From contig CATWUX010000057.1 in the NCBI GenBank assembly GCA_958354085.1, positions 1-12,606 on the forward strand: 12,606 nt of DNA. The letters run 5' to 3'. Each line of letters opens with the position of its first letter. The first letter of the stretch is position 1. Below, piece after piece: positions 1 through 7,427 of the stretch. The position numbers and the translations under genes were made by a program. This DNA is from an uncultured Oscillospiraceae bacterium (lineage in GTDB: Bacteria; Bacillota; Clostridia; Oscillospirales; Acutalibacteraceae). Under the pieces are notes generated by a model that searched no databases, was not told where the DNA came from, and saw only the letters and a program-made list of their open reading frames with translations.

Positions 1-84
1 GCTCTGTCCTTCTTCTTTTTTTCTTGATTGTCCAATATGTATTGTACTCCTACAAACTTCCTTGCCCGACTGCCGCTTTCCTGC

Positions 85-113
85 TTGCAATCGGGGACAT
101 AATACGGTATACT
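85..113 (+). promoter_or_regulatory. Sigma-A promoter of purA-guaA
   Basis: A -35 box TTGCAA at 85-90 and a -10 box TATACT at 108-113 are separated by exactly 17 bases. The -10 box matches the consensus at 5 of 6 positions and the -35 box at 4 of 6. Transcription would begin near 120, giving a leader of about 120 bases before the purA start. No PurR box and no purine riboswitch core was recognised near it. Confidence 0.72.
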
Positions 114-123
114 ATATGGGTTT

Positions 124-214
124 GGGATTCATGGCCGGTATCCCGCTTTTTCAGGCGCGGATGCCCGTTTCAATTCGGTTTTGCCGTGCGGCGCTTCATG
201 GCTGCGCATACGGC
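124..214 (+). other. Structured purA leader: two possible hairpins
   Basis: Just after the predicted transcription start, GGGAT (124-128) can pair with ATCCC (140-144) and is followed by a run of five T at 147-151. This resembles a weak attenuator. Further down, GCCGT (183-187) pairs with ACGGC (210-214), and the stem continues as GCG (188-190) with CGC (205-207) across a two-base bulge. Both stems are short, so a regulatory role is only a suggestion. Confidence 0.25.
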
Positions 215-242
215 GAAACCCTACGAAAGGATAGGATGTACC

Positions 243-1514
243 ATGGTTAGAGCAATCGTAGGCGCCAACTGGGGCGACGAGGGCAAAGGCAAGATCACCG
301 ATGTTCTCGCGGCACAGTCCGATGTCGTGATCCGTTTTCAGGGAGGCAGCAACGCCGGACACACCATCATCAATCAGTTCGGCAAGTTCGCGCTGCACCA
401 GCTGCCGTCCGGCGTGTTTTATGAGCACACCACCAACATCATCGGCAACGGCGTCGCTCTGGATATCGGCAAGTTCCTCAAAGAGGTCGAGGCGCTCGCA
501 CAGCGCGGCGTCCATCCGAAGCTGCTGGTTTCCGACCGCACACAGGTTGTGATGCCGTATCACGTGCTGTTCGACCAATATGAAGAAGAACGTCTGGGCG
601 GCAAATCCTTCGGCTCGACCAAATCGGGCATCGCACCGTTTTATTCCGATAAGTATTCCAAGATCGGCTTTGAGCTTTGCGAGCTGTTCGACGAATCGTA
701 TGCGTATGAAAAGCTCAAGGGCGTACTGGACGTTAAAAATATGCTGATCACCGAGCTGTATAAAAAGCCGGCGCTGGATGCGGACGAGCTGTTCGCCCAG
801 CTGATGCAGCAGCGCGACGCGATTGCGCCTTATGTGGGCGATACGTTCCATTTCCTGCGTGACGCGGTCAAAAATGACAAAAACATTCTGCTGGAAGGCC
901 AGCTCGGCGCGCTGAAGGATCCGGACTACGGTATTTACCCGATGGTCACGTCCTCCTCAACGCTCGCCGGCTACGGCGCGATCGGTGCCGGCCTGCCTCC
1001 CTACACGATCAAGGATATCGTGGTCGTGGTCAAGGCGTATTCCAGCGCCGTGGGCGCGGGCGCATTTGTCAGCGAAATTTTCGGAGACGCGGCGCAGGAA
1101 ATGCGGATGCGCGGCGGCGATGCCGGCGAATTCGGCGCAACCACCGGCCGTCCCCGCCGTATGGGCTGGTTCGACTGCGTGGCTTCCCGTTACGGCGTGC
1201 AGGCGCAGGGCGCGACACAGGTGGCGCTGACCGTTGTGGACGCGCTGGGTTATCTGGACGAGATCCCCGTGTGTGTGGGCTATGAAATCGACGGCAAGGT
1301 AACGCGGGATTTCCCCACCACACCGTCGCTGAATAAAGCCAAGCCGGTGCTGGAAGTGCTGCCCGGCTGGAAATCCGACGTGCGCGGCATCACCAAATAC
1401 GAGGACCTGCCCGAAAATTGCCGCCGCTATGTTGAATTTATCGAAGCACAGCTGGAAGTGCCGGTCACAATGGTATCCAACGGCCCCGGCCGTGACGAGC
1501 TGATCCGTCGCTGA
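243..1514 (+). CDS. purA: Adenylosuccinate synthase
   Basis: PurA joins IMP and aspartate using GTP to give adenylosuccinate, the first committed step from IMP to AMP, in the cytoplasm. The 423-residue protein has the usual family length. It shows the N-terminal nucleotide loop GANWGDEGKGK (residues 7-17) with Asp12 and Glu13, the NAGH motif with catalytic-type His40, the TTGR motif at 300-303 that contributes to the active site, and a C-terminal SNGPGRDE. The frame is open upstream to position 24. The ATG at 243 is chosen because family homology starts there, an AAAGGA-type ribosome site lies about 11 bases before it, and the promoter at 85-113 would leave most of the upstream extension untranscribed. 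It is the first gene of a probable two-gene unit with guaA. Confidence 0.97.
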   Translation: MVRAIVGANWGDEGKGKITDVLAAQSDVVIRFQGGSNAGHTIINQFGKFALHQLPSGVFYEHTTNIIGNGVALDIGKFLKEVEALAQRGVHPKLLVSDRTQVVMPYHVLFDQYEEERLGGKSFGSTKSGIAPFYSDKYSKIGFELCELFDESYAYEKLKGVLDVKNMLITELYKKPALDADELFAQLMQQRDAIAPYVGDTFHFLRDAVKNDKNILLEGQLGALKDPDYGIYPMVTSSSTLAGYGAIGAGLPPYTIKDIVVVVKAYSSAVGAGAFVSEIFGDAAQEMRMRGGDAGEFGATTGRPRRMGWFDCVASRYGVQAQGATQVALTVVDALGYLDEIPVCVGYEIDGKVTRDFPTTPSLNKAKPVLEVLPGWKSDVRGITKYEDLPENCRRYVEFIEAQLEVPVTMVSNGPGRDELIRR

Positions 1515-1520
1515 GAATAA

Positions 1521-1537
1521 AGGAGGGACGCAGGTTG
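1521..1537 (+). promoter_or_regulatory. Ribosome binding site deciding the TTG start of guaA
   Basis: AGGAGG at 1521-1526 sits 8 bases before a TTG codon at 1535. The protein homology begins immediately after this codon and no ATG fits better, so guaA starts on TTG. Confidence 0.85.
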
Positions 1538-3064
1538 ACAAACGAAACTGTACTGGTTTTGGATTTCGGCGGACAATATAACCAGCTGATCGCACGCCGC
1601 GTGCGGGATGCAGGGGTGTATTCGGTCGTTAAATCCTATAAAACCCCCTTTGAGGAGATCAAAGCCGCCGGCTACAAGGGCATTATTTTTACGGGCGGCC
1701 CCCACAGCGTATACTTGGAGGAATCCCCGCATTATACGGCGGAGATCCTGAAGCTGGGCATTCCGGTGCTGGGGATCTGCTACGGCGCACAGCTGATGGC
1801 ATGGATGAAGGGCGGCGTGGTCGAAAGCGCCGAACGCGAATACGGCAACACCGTTGTGACCGTGCGTACCGACAGCCTGCTGTTTGCCGGATTGGAGCCG
1901 GAGCAGACCTGCTGGATGAGCCATACCGATTATATCAACACGGTTCCGGACGGCTTCACCGTCAACGCCACCACGCCGCACTGTCCCTGTGCCGGCATGG
2001 AAAACGCCGAGGAAAAGCTGTATGCGGTGCAGTTTCATCCGGAGGTGCTGCACACAATCAACGGGGAACAAATGCTGAAAAATTTCCTGTTCAACGTGTG
2101 CCATTGCTCCGCCGATTGGCAGATGGCGTCTTTTGTGGAGACCTCGATCGAAAAAATCCGTGCGCAGATCGGTGACAGCAAGGTGTTGTGCGGCTTGTCC
2201 GGCGGCGTGGACAGCTCGGTTGCCGCGGTGATGCTGGCTAAAGCGGTCGGACGGCAGTTGACCTGCATTTTCGTGGATCACGGCCTGCTGCGCAAGGACG
2301 AGGGCGACATGGTGGAGGAGATGTTCACCAAGAATTATGACATCAATTTTGTGCGTGTCAATGTGCAAAAACGCTTTTTAGATAAGCTGGCGGGTGTGTC
2401 CGATCCGGAGCGCAAGCGTAAAATTATCGGTGAGGAATTCATCCGTGTGTTTGAGGAAGAAGCCAACAAGCTGGGCAAAGTGGATTTCCTTGTGCAGGGC
2501 ACGATCTATCCGGACGTCATCGAGAGCGGCAGCGACAAAGCCGCGGTGATCAAGAGCCATCACAACGTGGGCGGCCTGCCGGAGCGCATGAATCTCAAGC
2601 TGTGTGAGCCGCTGCGTGACTTGTTCAAGGACGAGGTGCGCCGTGCCGGCTTGGAGCTGGGCCTGCCGTATGAAATGGTCTGGCGGCAGCCGTTCCCCGG
2701 CCCCGGATTGGCGGTACGCTGCATTGGTGCAATCACCGAGGAGCGTCTGAACATTCTGCGCGAAGCGGATGCGATTTTCCGGGAGGAGATCGTGAAGGCC
2801 GGACTGGAACGCGAAGTCAACCAATATTTTGCCGTTATCACCGATATGCGGTCGGTCGGCGTTATGGGAGACAGCCGTACCTATGACTATACGATTGCGC
2901 TGCGCGCCGTGAGCACGACCGATTTCATGACTGCGGATTGGGCACGCATCCCGCTGGATATTCTCGCGGTCGTGTCCAACCGCATCGTCAATGAGGTCAA
3001 GGGCGTCAACCGCATTGTCTACGACATCACAAGCAAACCGCCCGCAACCATAGAGTGGGAATAA
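1535..3064 (+). CDS. guaA: GMP synthase (glutamine-hydrolysing)
   Basis: GuaA aminates XMP to GMP using ATP and ammonia released from glutamine, the last step of GMP synthesis. The 509 residues hold both expected halves. The first is a class I glutamine amidotransferase domain (about residues 5-190) with nucleophile Cys82 in GICYGAQLM and the partner residues His168 and Glu170 in QFHPEV. The second is an ATP-pyrophosphatase domain with the P-loop SGGVDSS at 222-228. The protein ends in the conserved dimerisation domain with the typical tail SKPPATIEWE. Length and all key residues are normal. It starts on TTG, follows purA by 20 bases and ends on TAA shortly before a strong hairpin. Co-transcription with purA would couple the AMP and GMP branches from IMP. 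Confidence 0.98.
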   Translation: MTNETVLVLDFGGQYNQLIARRVRDAGVYSVVKSYKTPFEEIKAAGYKGIIFTGGPHSVYLEESPHYTAEILKLGIPVLGICYGAQLMAWMKGGVVESAEREYGNTVVTVRTDSLLFAGLEPEQTCWMSHTDYINTVPDGFTVNATTPHCPCAGMENAEEKLYAVQFHPEVLHTINGEQMLKNFLFNVCHCSADWQMASFVETSIEKIRAQIGDSKVLCGLSGGVDSSVAAVMLAKAVGRQLTCIFVDHGLLRKDEGDMVEEMFTKNYDINFVRVNVQKRFLDKLAGVSDPERKRKIIGEEFIRVFEEEANKLGKVDFLVQGTIYPDVIESGSDKAAVIKSHHNVGGLPERMNLKLCEPLRDLFKDEVRRAGLELGLPYEMVWRQPFPGPGLAVRCIGAITEERLNILREADAIFREEIVKAGLEREVNQYFAVITDMRSVGVMGDSRTYDYTIALRAVSTTDFMTADWARIPLDILAVVSNRIVNEVKGVNRIVYDITSKPPATIEWE

Positions 3065-3079
3065 TACCCCAGGGTTATG

Positions 3080-3122
3080 AAGTGCCCGAAAGCCTGAAAA
3101 AACACAGAGCTTTCGGGCACTT
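3080..3122 (+). terminator. Hairpin after guaA, terminator-like but without T-tract
   Basis: A perfect 14-bp stem pairs AAGTGCCCGAAAGC (3080-3093) with its complement at 3109-3122 around a 15-base loop. It begins 15 bases after the guaA stop. No run of T follows on either strand, so it may terminate weakly or protect the 3' end of the mRNA instead of acting as a standard intrinsic terminator. Confidence 0.6.
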
Positions 3123-3191
3123 ACAGTATTTCATAAAACGTATTGCAACACTACGTATTTGGTGGTTTTGAAGCAGAAAGGCGGAAGAACA

Positions 3192-3662
3192 GTGGGCGCA
3201 TGGAGCACAAGTATCACCGGCAATGATACCGCCAAAGACCTGTATATAGAGTATGTTGCCGCTTTCTATAAGTACGATGTAGAAGAAGCACTGAAAAGGA
3301 TCGATGACTATGTTCGAGGAGATCTGTTTGACGAATCGGATGCGGAGGAATGGTGTAACTATTTTTATTCCCTTGCCGATTTCATGTGGAAAAAGGGTAT
3401 TCTGACGGACTCCATTCGTGATAAAGCAATTGCAATGATTGACAGCGGTTTCGGTTTGGAACTGTGGGCAGAAGCCGGTCAAAAAACACTGGATTCCCGA
3501 AAAAAGAAACTTGAGGAATTCAAAACCAAGATTCTTTCCCCACAGCCGCCTAAAAAGAAAATCAAACCCAATGTTAATACGGAAAGGATATTTGACGACG
3601 GGGATATTATAGCTATTCAACTGCAAACGATAGAAAAACCATATACCGAATTGTCCGTGTGA
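3192..3662 (+). CDS. Protein of unknown function with DUF4259-like N-terminus
   Basis: The 156-residue product has no signal peptide or membrane segment and is probably cytoplasmic. It begins M-GAWSTSITGNDTAKDLY, resembling the GAW...ND.A.D start of DUF4259-type proteins; this is a recollection of the family, not a search result. The first two thirds look helical, acidic and rich in aromatic residues. The rest is a lysine-rich stretch, with a PPKKKIK segment, and a tail IIAIQLQTIEKPYTE that reads like the beginning of a beta-rich second domain. The frame is open back to a TTG at 3159, but the GTG at 3192 puts GAW directly after the initiator, and AAAGG lies about 10 bases upstream. The abrupt end and a possible remnant in another frame at 3689-3855 suggest a C-terminally truncated gene. 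Base composition is more AT-rich than in guaA or the glycosidase genes. Confidence 0.6.
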   Translation: MGAWSTSITGNDTAKDLYIEYVAAFYKYDVEEALKRIDDYVRGDLFDESDAEEWCNYFYSLADFMWKKGILTDSIRDKAIAMIDSGFGLELWAEAGQKTLDSRKKKLEEFKTKILSPQPPKKKIKPNVNTERIFDDGDIIAIQLQTIEKPYTELSV

Positions 3663-3688
3663 CAAAGGGATAATGCGCAACGACATAG

Positions 3689-3855
3689 CCACCCGGCACT
3701 ATTCCTTTCCCGATTTTTGCAACACTTTTTGCAACAAAAATTTTGAGAAATAGAATAACGGATGGAAAACCGCTCCCCAAAGGCTGTTTGGAAGAGCATT
3801 TGGCGCAAAATATGCCAAAAGAAAAATATGAAAAAGTGGGAATGATATCCACTAT
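3689..3855 (+). pseudogene. Possible C-terminal remnant of the upstream unknown gene
   Basis: In a different frame from the 3192-3662 gene, an open stretch with no usual start codon reads as plausible protein, including ITDGKPLPKGCLEEH and NMPKEKYEKVGMIS. It then runs straight into the terminator stem at 3856. The position just before the terminator and the lack of a start and ribosome site would fit the tail of a gene broken by an internal deletion or frameshift. No homologue was recognised, so this rests only on how the translation looks. Confidence 0.28.
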
Positions 3856-3899
3856 CCCGAAAGTCCTTTATTTTCAAGGACTTTCGGGTTTCTTTTTTT
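3856..3899 (+). terminator. Strong intrinsic terminator
   Basis: A perfect 13-bp stem pairs CCCGAAAGTCCTT (3856-3868) with its complement at 3876-3888 around a 7-base loop (TATTTTC). A T-rich tract, TTTCTTTTTTT, follows at 3889-3899. It would end transcripts from the purA-guaA side and from the unknown gene. Confidence 0.9.
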
Positions 3900-3998
3900 C
3901 GTGGGGTGCACGAAAGGTACAGGCAGAGCATTACGCAAAAGCCGGCAATCGCCCAGCAATTTTTCCTTGCTTCGTAGAATACGGATAAGAATAAGTAG

Positions 3999-4040
3999 CA
4001 AAAAGCTAACGGATTTTTGTGAAAGTCAGTTAGCTTTTTG
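3999..4040. terminator. Second inverted repeat, possible bidirectional terminator
   Basis: CAAAAAGCTAAC (3999-4010) pairs with GTTAGCTTTTTG (4029-4040) across an 18-base loop. The A-rich outer left arm and T-rich outer right arm are typical of terminators working in both directions. GC content of the stem is low, so it would be weaker than the terminator at 3856-3899. Confidence 0.5.
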
Positions 4041-4096
4041 AATATGGCGCGGGGGCTTACGCATGCCTTGGTGTATGTATAAAACGTTCGACATTT

Positions 4097-4122
4097 TCGG
4101 CGCCGGGTTTTCAAGGTGCCGA
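4097..4122 (+). other. Hairpin in the leader of the glycosidase operon
   Basis: TCGGCGCC (4097-4104) pairs with GGTGCCGA (4115-4122), an 8-bp stem with one G-T pair and a 10-base loop. The next T run is more than 20 bases away, so it is not a standard terminator. It lies about 90 bases before the start of the lipoprotein gene and could be an RNA structure or a protein-binding palindrome. No known riboswitch class was recognised. Confidence 0.3.
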
Positions 4123-4211
4123 GAGAGGTATCTATGTATATATTTTTTCCGAATTATCTATTTTTTGTTCTTCTTTTAAATATTACAATAATTTTATAGG
4201 AGGGATGGCTT

Positions 4212-7200
4212 GTGAAATGTGCAATTCGCTCATTTGCTTGGGCGGCGGTATTTGCCTTAATATTTTCCTGCATGTTTTCGATGCCCGGCTGCGAAAAGCA
4301 TCCTTCCCAGCCCGAAAGCGATATGTCTGACGAAACGGCGGCAGTATTGGAAAACAGCCGGCTTCGTTTAGAATTTTATCCGGCAACCGGGCGTTATTCC
4401 GTTTATAGCAAGGCGCGCAATGAATGGCCGATTCTCGGCGCCTATGCGCGCACCGGCCTTTATAAAACGACAGACGGCTATGCGTTTCAATGGGAAAATT
4501 CGCAGGCGAAAGACAATTTGGGGCGCAGCGATGTGCTGACCGTCGTGGGTACTTCCGGGGAACAGCCCACGGTTTTGTTGGAATTCCGTCTTCCGGAGGA
4601 AAGCTCCCAGCTGACGATTCGTTCCGGGCTGGTGAACACGGGGACAGACTCTATGCGTGTTTATGAAACCTGGCCGCTGATTGCCCGCGGAACAGAGGGC
4701 GGCGGGCTGTTCGCTGGCCCGGATCCGACTCGAGGGCATAAGGTGCTGACGGGCGAGGGAGGTTTTACGGCTCCTCGGCTGCTGTCGGAGGTGAATGCCT
4801 CCAGCCATAATGTCCTCACCGTTACCTATCTGAAAGAGCCCGAGGCACGCACGGTAGTGCTGGGCGGACTCACCTCCTATGAGTTTCAAAGCACCGTTTC
4901 GGTCGGCAGCAGTGAGCAAGCTCTGGAGGCAGATGGCCGCCGTTCTTTCGACGCCTCTATCCGGTTGCACGACAGCGCGGGAAAAAGAGTGGATTCCGGC
5001 CAAACTTTTTGGGGCGATACCGCTTTTGTAGATTGCCTGACCGAGGATCCCTACGCCTCGCTGGAGGGGTACGGAAAACGGGTGGCGCAGGCGATGGACG
5101 TCCATTTGCAGAGCTATAACGACTATATATCCGTTTGCTTGTGGTATGTATTTGCCTTCAGCGGCGGGGATCGGCAGGCCAACACCTCAGAGGGCGCCGT
5201 GGAGGAGGTGCGGCGGATGATCGAAAGCGGCATTACGCGTTATGCCCCCGCGCTGGTTCGGCTGGTGCCCGACGAATATGTGAACCCCAACGAGCAGCTT
5301 TGGTGGGACGACGAGCATTGGGCGCGTTACGGGCACCTTACCGGCCGTTATCCTACGCTGGACAGCTGGATGGCCGCTATGCGCGAGTTAGGCGCGGAAG
5401 GCGGCTTGTATATGCAGCCCACGTATTTGTCCGATGATTACGGTGCAAAGTATCCGGAACAAATGCTGTATGACAGCGAGGCATACGGCGCTGATTATAC
5501 CGATCCTGCGTTTATTCAGCATATGAAAGAGGTCTACAGCCGTCTGAAAAATGCAGGGGTAGCATCGGTTTTTTACGATTATACCATGATTTCCAACGGC
5601 AATACCGCCTCAAAAGGCAATATGCTGGAGCTGCGGGGCGGCTTTTCGGATCCGTACGCCACAGCCGTGTCCGCTTATCGGAACATTTTCCGCATTGCGA
5701 AGGAAACGGCGGGCAGCTCTCTGCGGATCACCGAAAACACATGGGATTATACCGGCCAAGAAGTCGCCACCGGGCTCATCGACGCCCAACGTTCCAGAAT
5801 GGATAACGTGACGCTCAATCAAGAGGTGGTCAAGTCGGGCGCCCGTCAGTGGTATCGCAATGAAGTGACCAAGCTGATTGATCCGGATGTAAAAAATTTC
5901 ACCACCTCGGATCCGGACAAGCGGCGGGCTGAAATCACGGCGATGGGCTTGCTGTTCGGAAAAACCATGCTGGGTTCCTCCATTTCCCGCTATTCTGCCG
6001 AGGATATCCGGGATATAGGGCGGATTTTACCCATGCCCTTGGACGGCGTTTCCGCCCGGCCGGTGGGGCTGTTCCAGATGGAGGAAGATGATACGCCGGA
6101 GGTGTATGACTATCCGGTAAGCGAAAATTGCCGCTTGCTGCTGCTTTGGAACACCACACAATCGAGAAAAGCCATTTCGGTGGATTTGGACGGGGCTCCG
6201 GCTTTCGGCGGAGTGGGCTTGTGCACGGATAAGGTCTATGATGTTTGGGATTTTTGGAACGAACGGTATGTGGGACGGATCCGGGGCGGCGATCCTCTGG
6301 AGGAGATCGTGCGTAAAAACGAGTTGCGTCTGCTGGTGGTGCGGGAGGTCGGGGAGACGCCTGCTCTGCTGTCCACCAACCGGCATCTGCTTCCCGGAGC
6401 GGTGGATATAGCCGATTGGAAAGCGGATAACACGCGCGTTCAGGCCAAAACCTCCGTGGTCGGCGGCGATGCCTGGCAGGCACAGATTTCCTTGCCGGCG
6501 GACAGCACTGTGCGTTCCTTCCGCATTTTGTCCGGTCGGGCGACAGGCTCAGCTCAGGTAAATCCCCTGACGGGCCTGCTGACGGTCAAGCTGGAGGCGG
6601 CGGAGAACCAGGAGGTAGTCTGGGAGGTGCAGCTGGAGCCGGCAGAGACAACCGTCTCCGTGCCGGAGCCTGTCACCGGCCTGCAGGCGCGGGCCGAGCT
6701 GAAAAAATCCCACGTGGAGCTGAAATGGGATGCGCAGGCCGGCGTATCCTATCGGGTGTTCCGCGACCGCCTTCTCATTGGCGTTACACAGGAGCCTTGT
6801 TTTATCGACAATGACGTAGCGGAAAATACGGCGTATACATATACGGTGGCGGCCGTCAACCGGGCGGGAACGGGCGGTGAATCCGCAGCCGTTTCCTTGA
6901 CGGTAGGATGGTTTCAGCCGGCGCTGTATTACGGGCTTGGCGGCGATGTGACCGGCCGTTACGGTGCCGACGGATACTGTCTCTATAATTTCGGCGGAGA
7001 GGGACGGCTGGAGCGTTTGCCGGATTATATTCTGTCACTGAAGGAAAACACAACCAAACAGTGGCAATGGGACTTGGGATCCTCGGACACACGATCGCTG
7101 CGGATAGGCGATGCTGTTTCCGGAAAACTGGGCGCCATTTACGCGGAGGACAGGGTGTCAATACGCATTACCCCGCGTGACAACCGTGAACACCGGCTGA

Positions 7201-7409
7201 CTCTGTATTGCGTGGATGTGGAGAGACAGGGGCGGTCGTTTGATTTCACGGCCGTTGGAGCGGATGGACGCGAAATCATACCGACGGTGACAGTGCCGGA
7301 ATACGGCGAGGGCGTGTACCTGTCCTTTACGTACAGCGGAGAGATCGTTTGCACGTTGGAGAATCGCGCGGTCAACGCCGTGGTCAACGGTGTGTTTTTT
7401 GATTCTTAA
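4212..7409 (+). CDS. Secreted GH36-like (clan GH-D) glycosidase lipoprotein
   Basis: This 1065-residue protein is probably a lipoprotein on the outer face of the membrane. A basic and hydrophobic N-terminus ends in MPGC with Cys27 as the likely lipidated residue; the lipobox is somewhat degenerate. In order there is a beta-sandwich domain (about 45-290), a TIM-barrel-like region (about 300-640), a beta-rich C-terminal part of the catalytic unit (to about 810, containing LSTNRHLLPG), a fibronectin III domain (about 820-898) and a galactose-binding-like domain (about 904-1065) with YGADGY at 917-922. The VFYDY motif gives Asp456 as candidate nucleophile, and GLIDAQ gives Asp524 as candidate acid/base, by analogy with alpha-galactosidase-like relatives. 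Glycan specificity cannot be read from sequence. It starts on GTG at 4212, with AGGAGG 8 bases upstream (4198-4203), and is followed 18 bases later by a GH36 gene, so the two probably form an operon. Confidence 0.85.
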   Translation: MKCAIRSFAWAAVFALIFSCMFSMPGCEKHPSQPESDMSDETAAVLENSRLRLEFYPATGRYSVYSKARNEWPILGAYARTGLYKTTDGYAFQWENSQAKDNLGRSDVLTVVGTSGEQPTVLLEFRLPEESSQLTIRSGLVNTGTDSMRVYETWPLIARGTEGGGLFAGPDPTRGHKVLTGEGGFTAPRLLSEVNASSHNVLTVTYLKEPEARTVVLGGLTSYEFQSTVSVGSSEQALEADGRRSFDASIRLHDSAGKRVDSGQTFWGDTAFVDCLTEDPYASLEGYGKRVAQAMDVHLQSYNDYISVCLWYVFAFSGGDRQANTSEGAVEEVRRMIESGITRYAPALVRLVPDEYVNPNEQLWWDDEHWARYGHLTGRYPTLDSWMAAMRELGAEGGLYMQPTYLSDDYGAKYPEQMLYDSEAYGADYTDPAFIQHMKEVYSRLKNAGVASVFYDYTMISNGNTASKGNMLELRGGFSDPYATAVSAYRNIFRIAKETAGSSLRITENTWDYTGQEVATGLIDAQRSRMDNVTLNQEVVKSGARQWYRNEVTKLIDPDVKNFTTSDPDKRRAEITAMGLLFGKTMLGSSISRYSAEDIRDIGRILPMPLDGVSARPVGLFQMEEDDTPEVYDYPVSENCRLLLLWNTTQSRKAISVDLDGAPAFGGVGLCTDKVYDVWDFWNERYVGRIRGGDPLEEIVRKNELRLLVVREVGETPALLSTNRHLLPGAVDIADWKADNTRVQAKTSVVGGDAWQAQISLPADSTVRSFRILSGRATGSAQVNPLTGLLTVKLEAAENQEVVWEVQLEPAETTVSVPEPVTGLQARAELKKSHVELKWDAQAGVSYRVFRDRLLIGVTQEPCFIDNDVAENTAYTYTVAAVNRAGTGGESAAVSLTVGWFQPALYYGLGGDVTGRYGADGYCLYNFGGEGRLERLPDYILSLKENTTKQWQWDLGSSDTRSLRIGDAVSGKLGAIYAEDRVSIRITPRDNREHRLTLYCVDVERQGRSFDFTAVGADGREIIPTVTVPEYGEGVYLSFTYSGEIVCTLENRAVNAVVNGVFFDS

Positions 7410-7427
7410 AGTATAGGAGGATACAGG

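Larger units (their letters stand above)
3663..4211. other. 549-base AT-rich gap without an intact gene
   Basis: The gap holds a possible decayed coding stretch (3689-3855), an intrinsic terminator (3856-3899), a second terminator-like inverted repeat (3999-4040), a leader hairpin (4097-4122) and a very AT-rich tract (about 4128-4197) leading into the ribosome site of the next gene. No intact gene was accepted on either strand. A promoter for the glycosidase operon should lie somewhere after 4040. The best -10-like match is TATAAA at 4078-4083, but no convincing -35 box stands 16-18 bases before it. Confidence 0.5.

Noticed and set aside
24..242. N-terminal extension of the purA frame back to position 24
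   Set aside because: It contains the promoter, has no family homology and no ribosome site, and the conserved PurA start is at 243.
1427..2368. Long minus-strand open frame opposite guaA
   Set aside because: It lies antisense to fully conserved purA/guaA coding sequence, is rich in His, Gln and Arg as expected of an antisense shadow, and has no ribosome site.
4078..4092. Possible catabolite-repression (cre) site around AAAACGTTCGACA
   Set aside because: Only the centre matches; the conserved outer TG and CA positions do not fit.
3617..4114. Minus-strand open frame through the AT-rich gap
   Set aside because: It crosses two terminators and the end of the unknown gene, is rich in Phe, Cys and Lys as expected of AT-rich noncoding sequence, and has no ribosome site.
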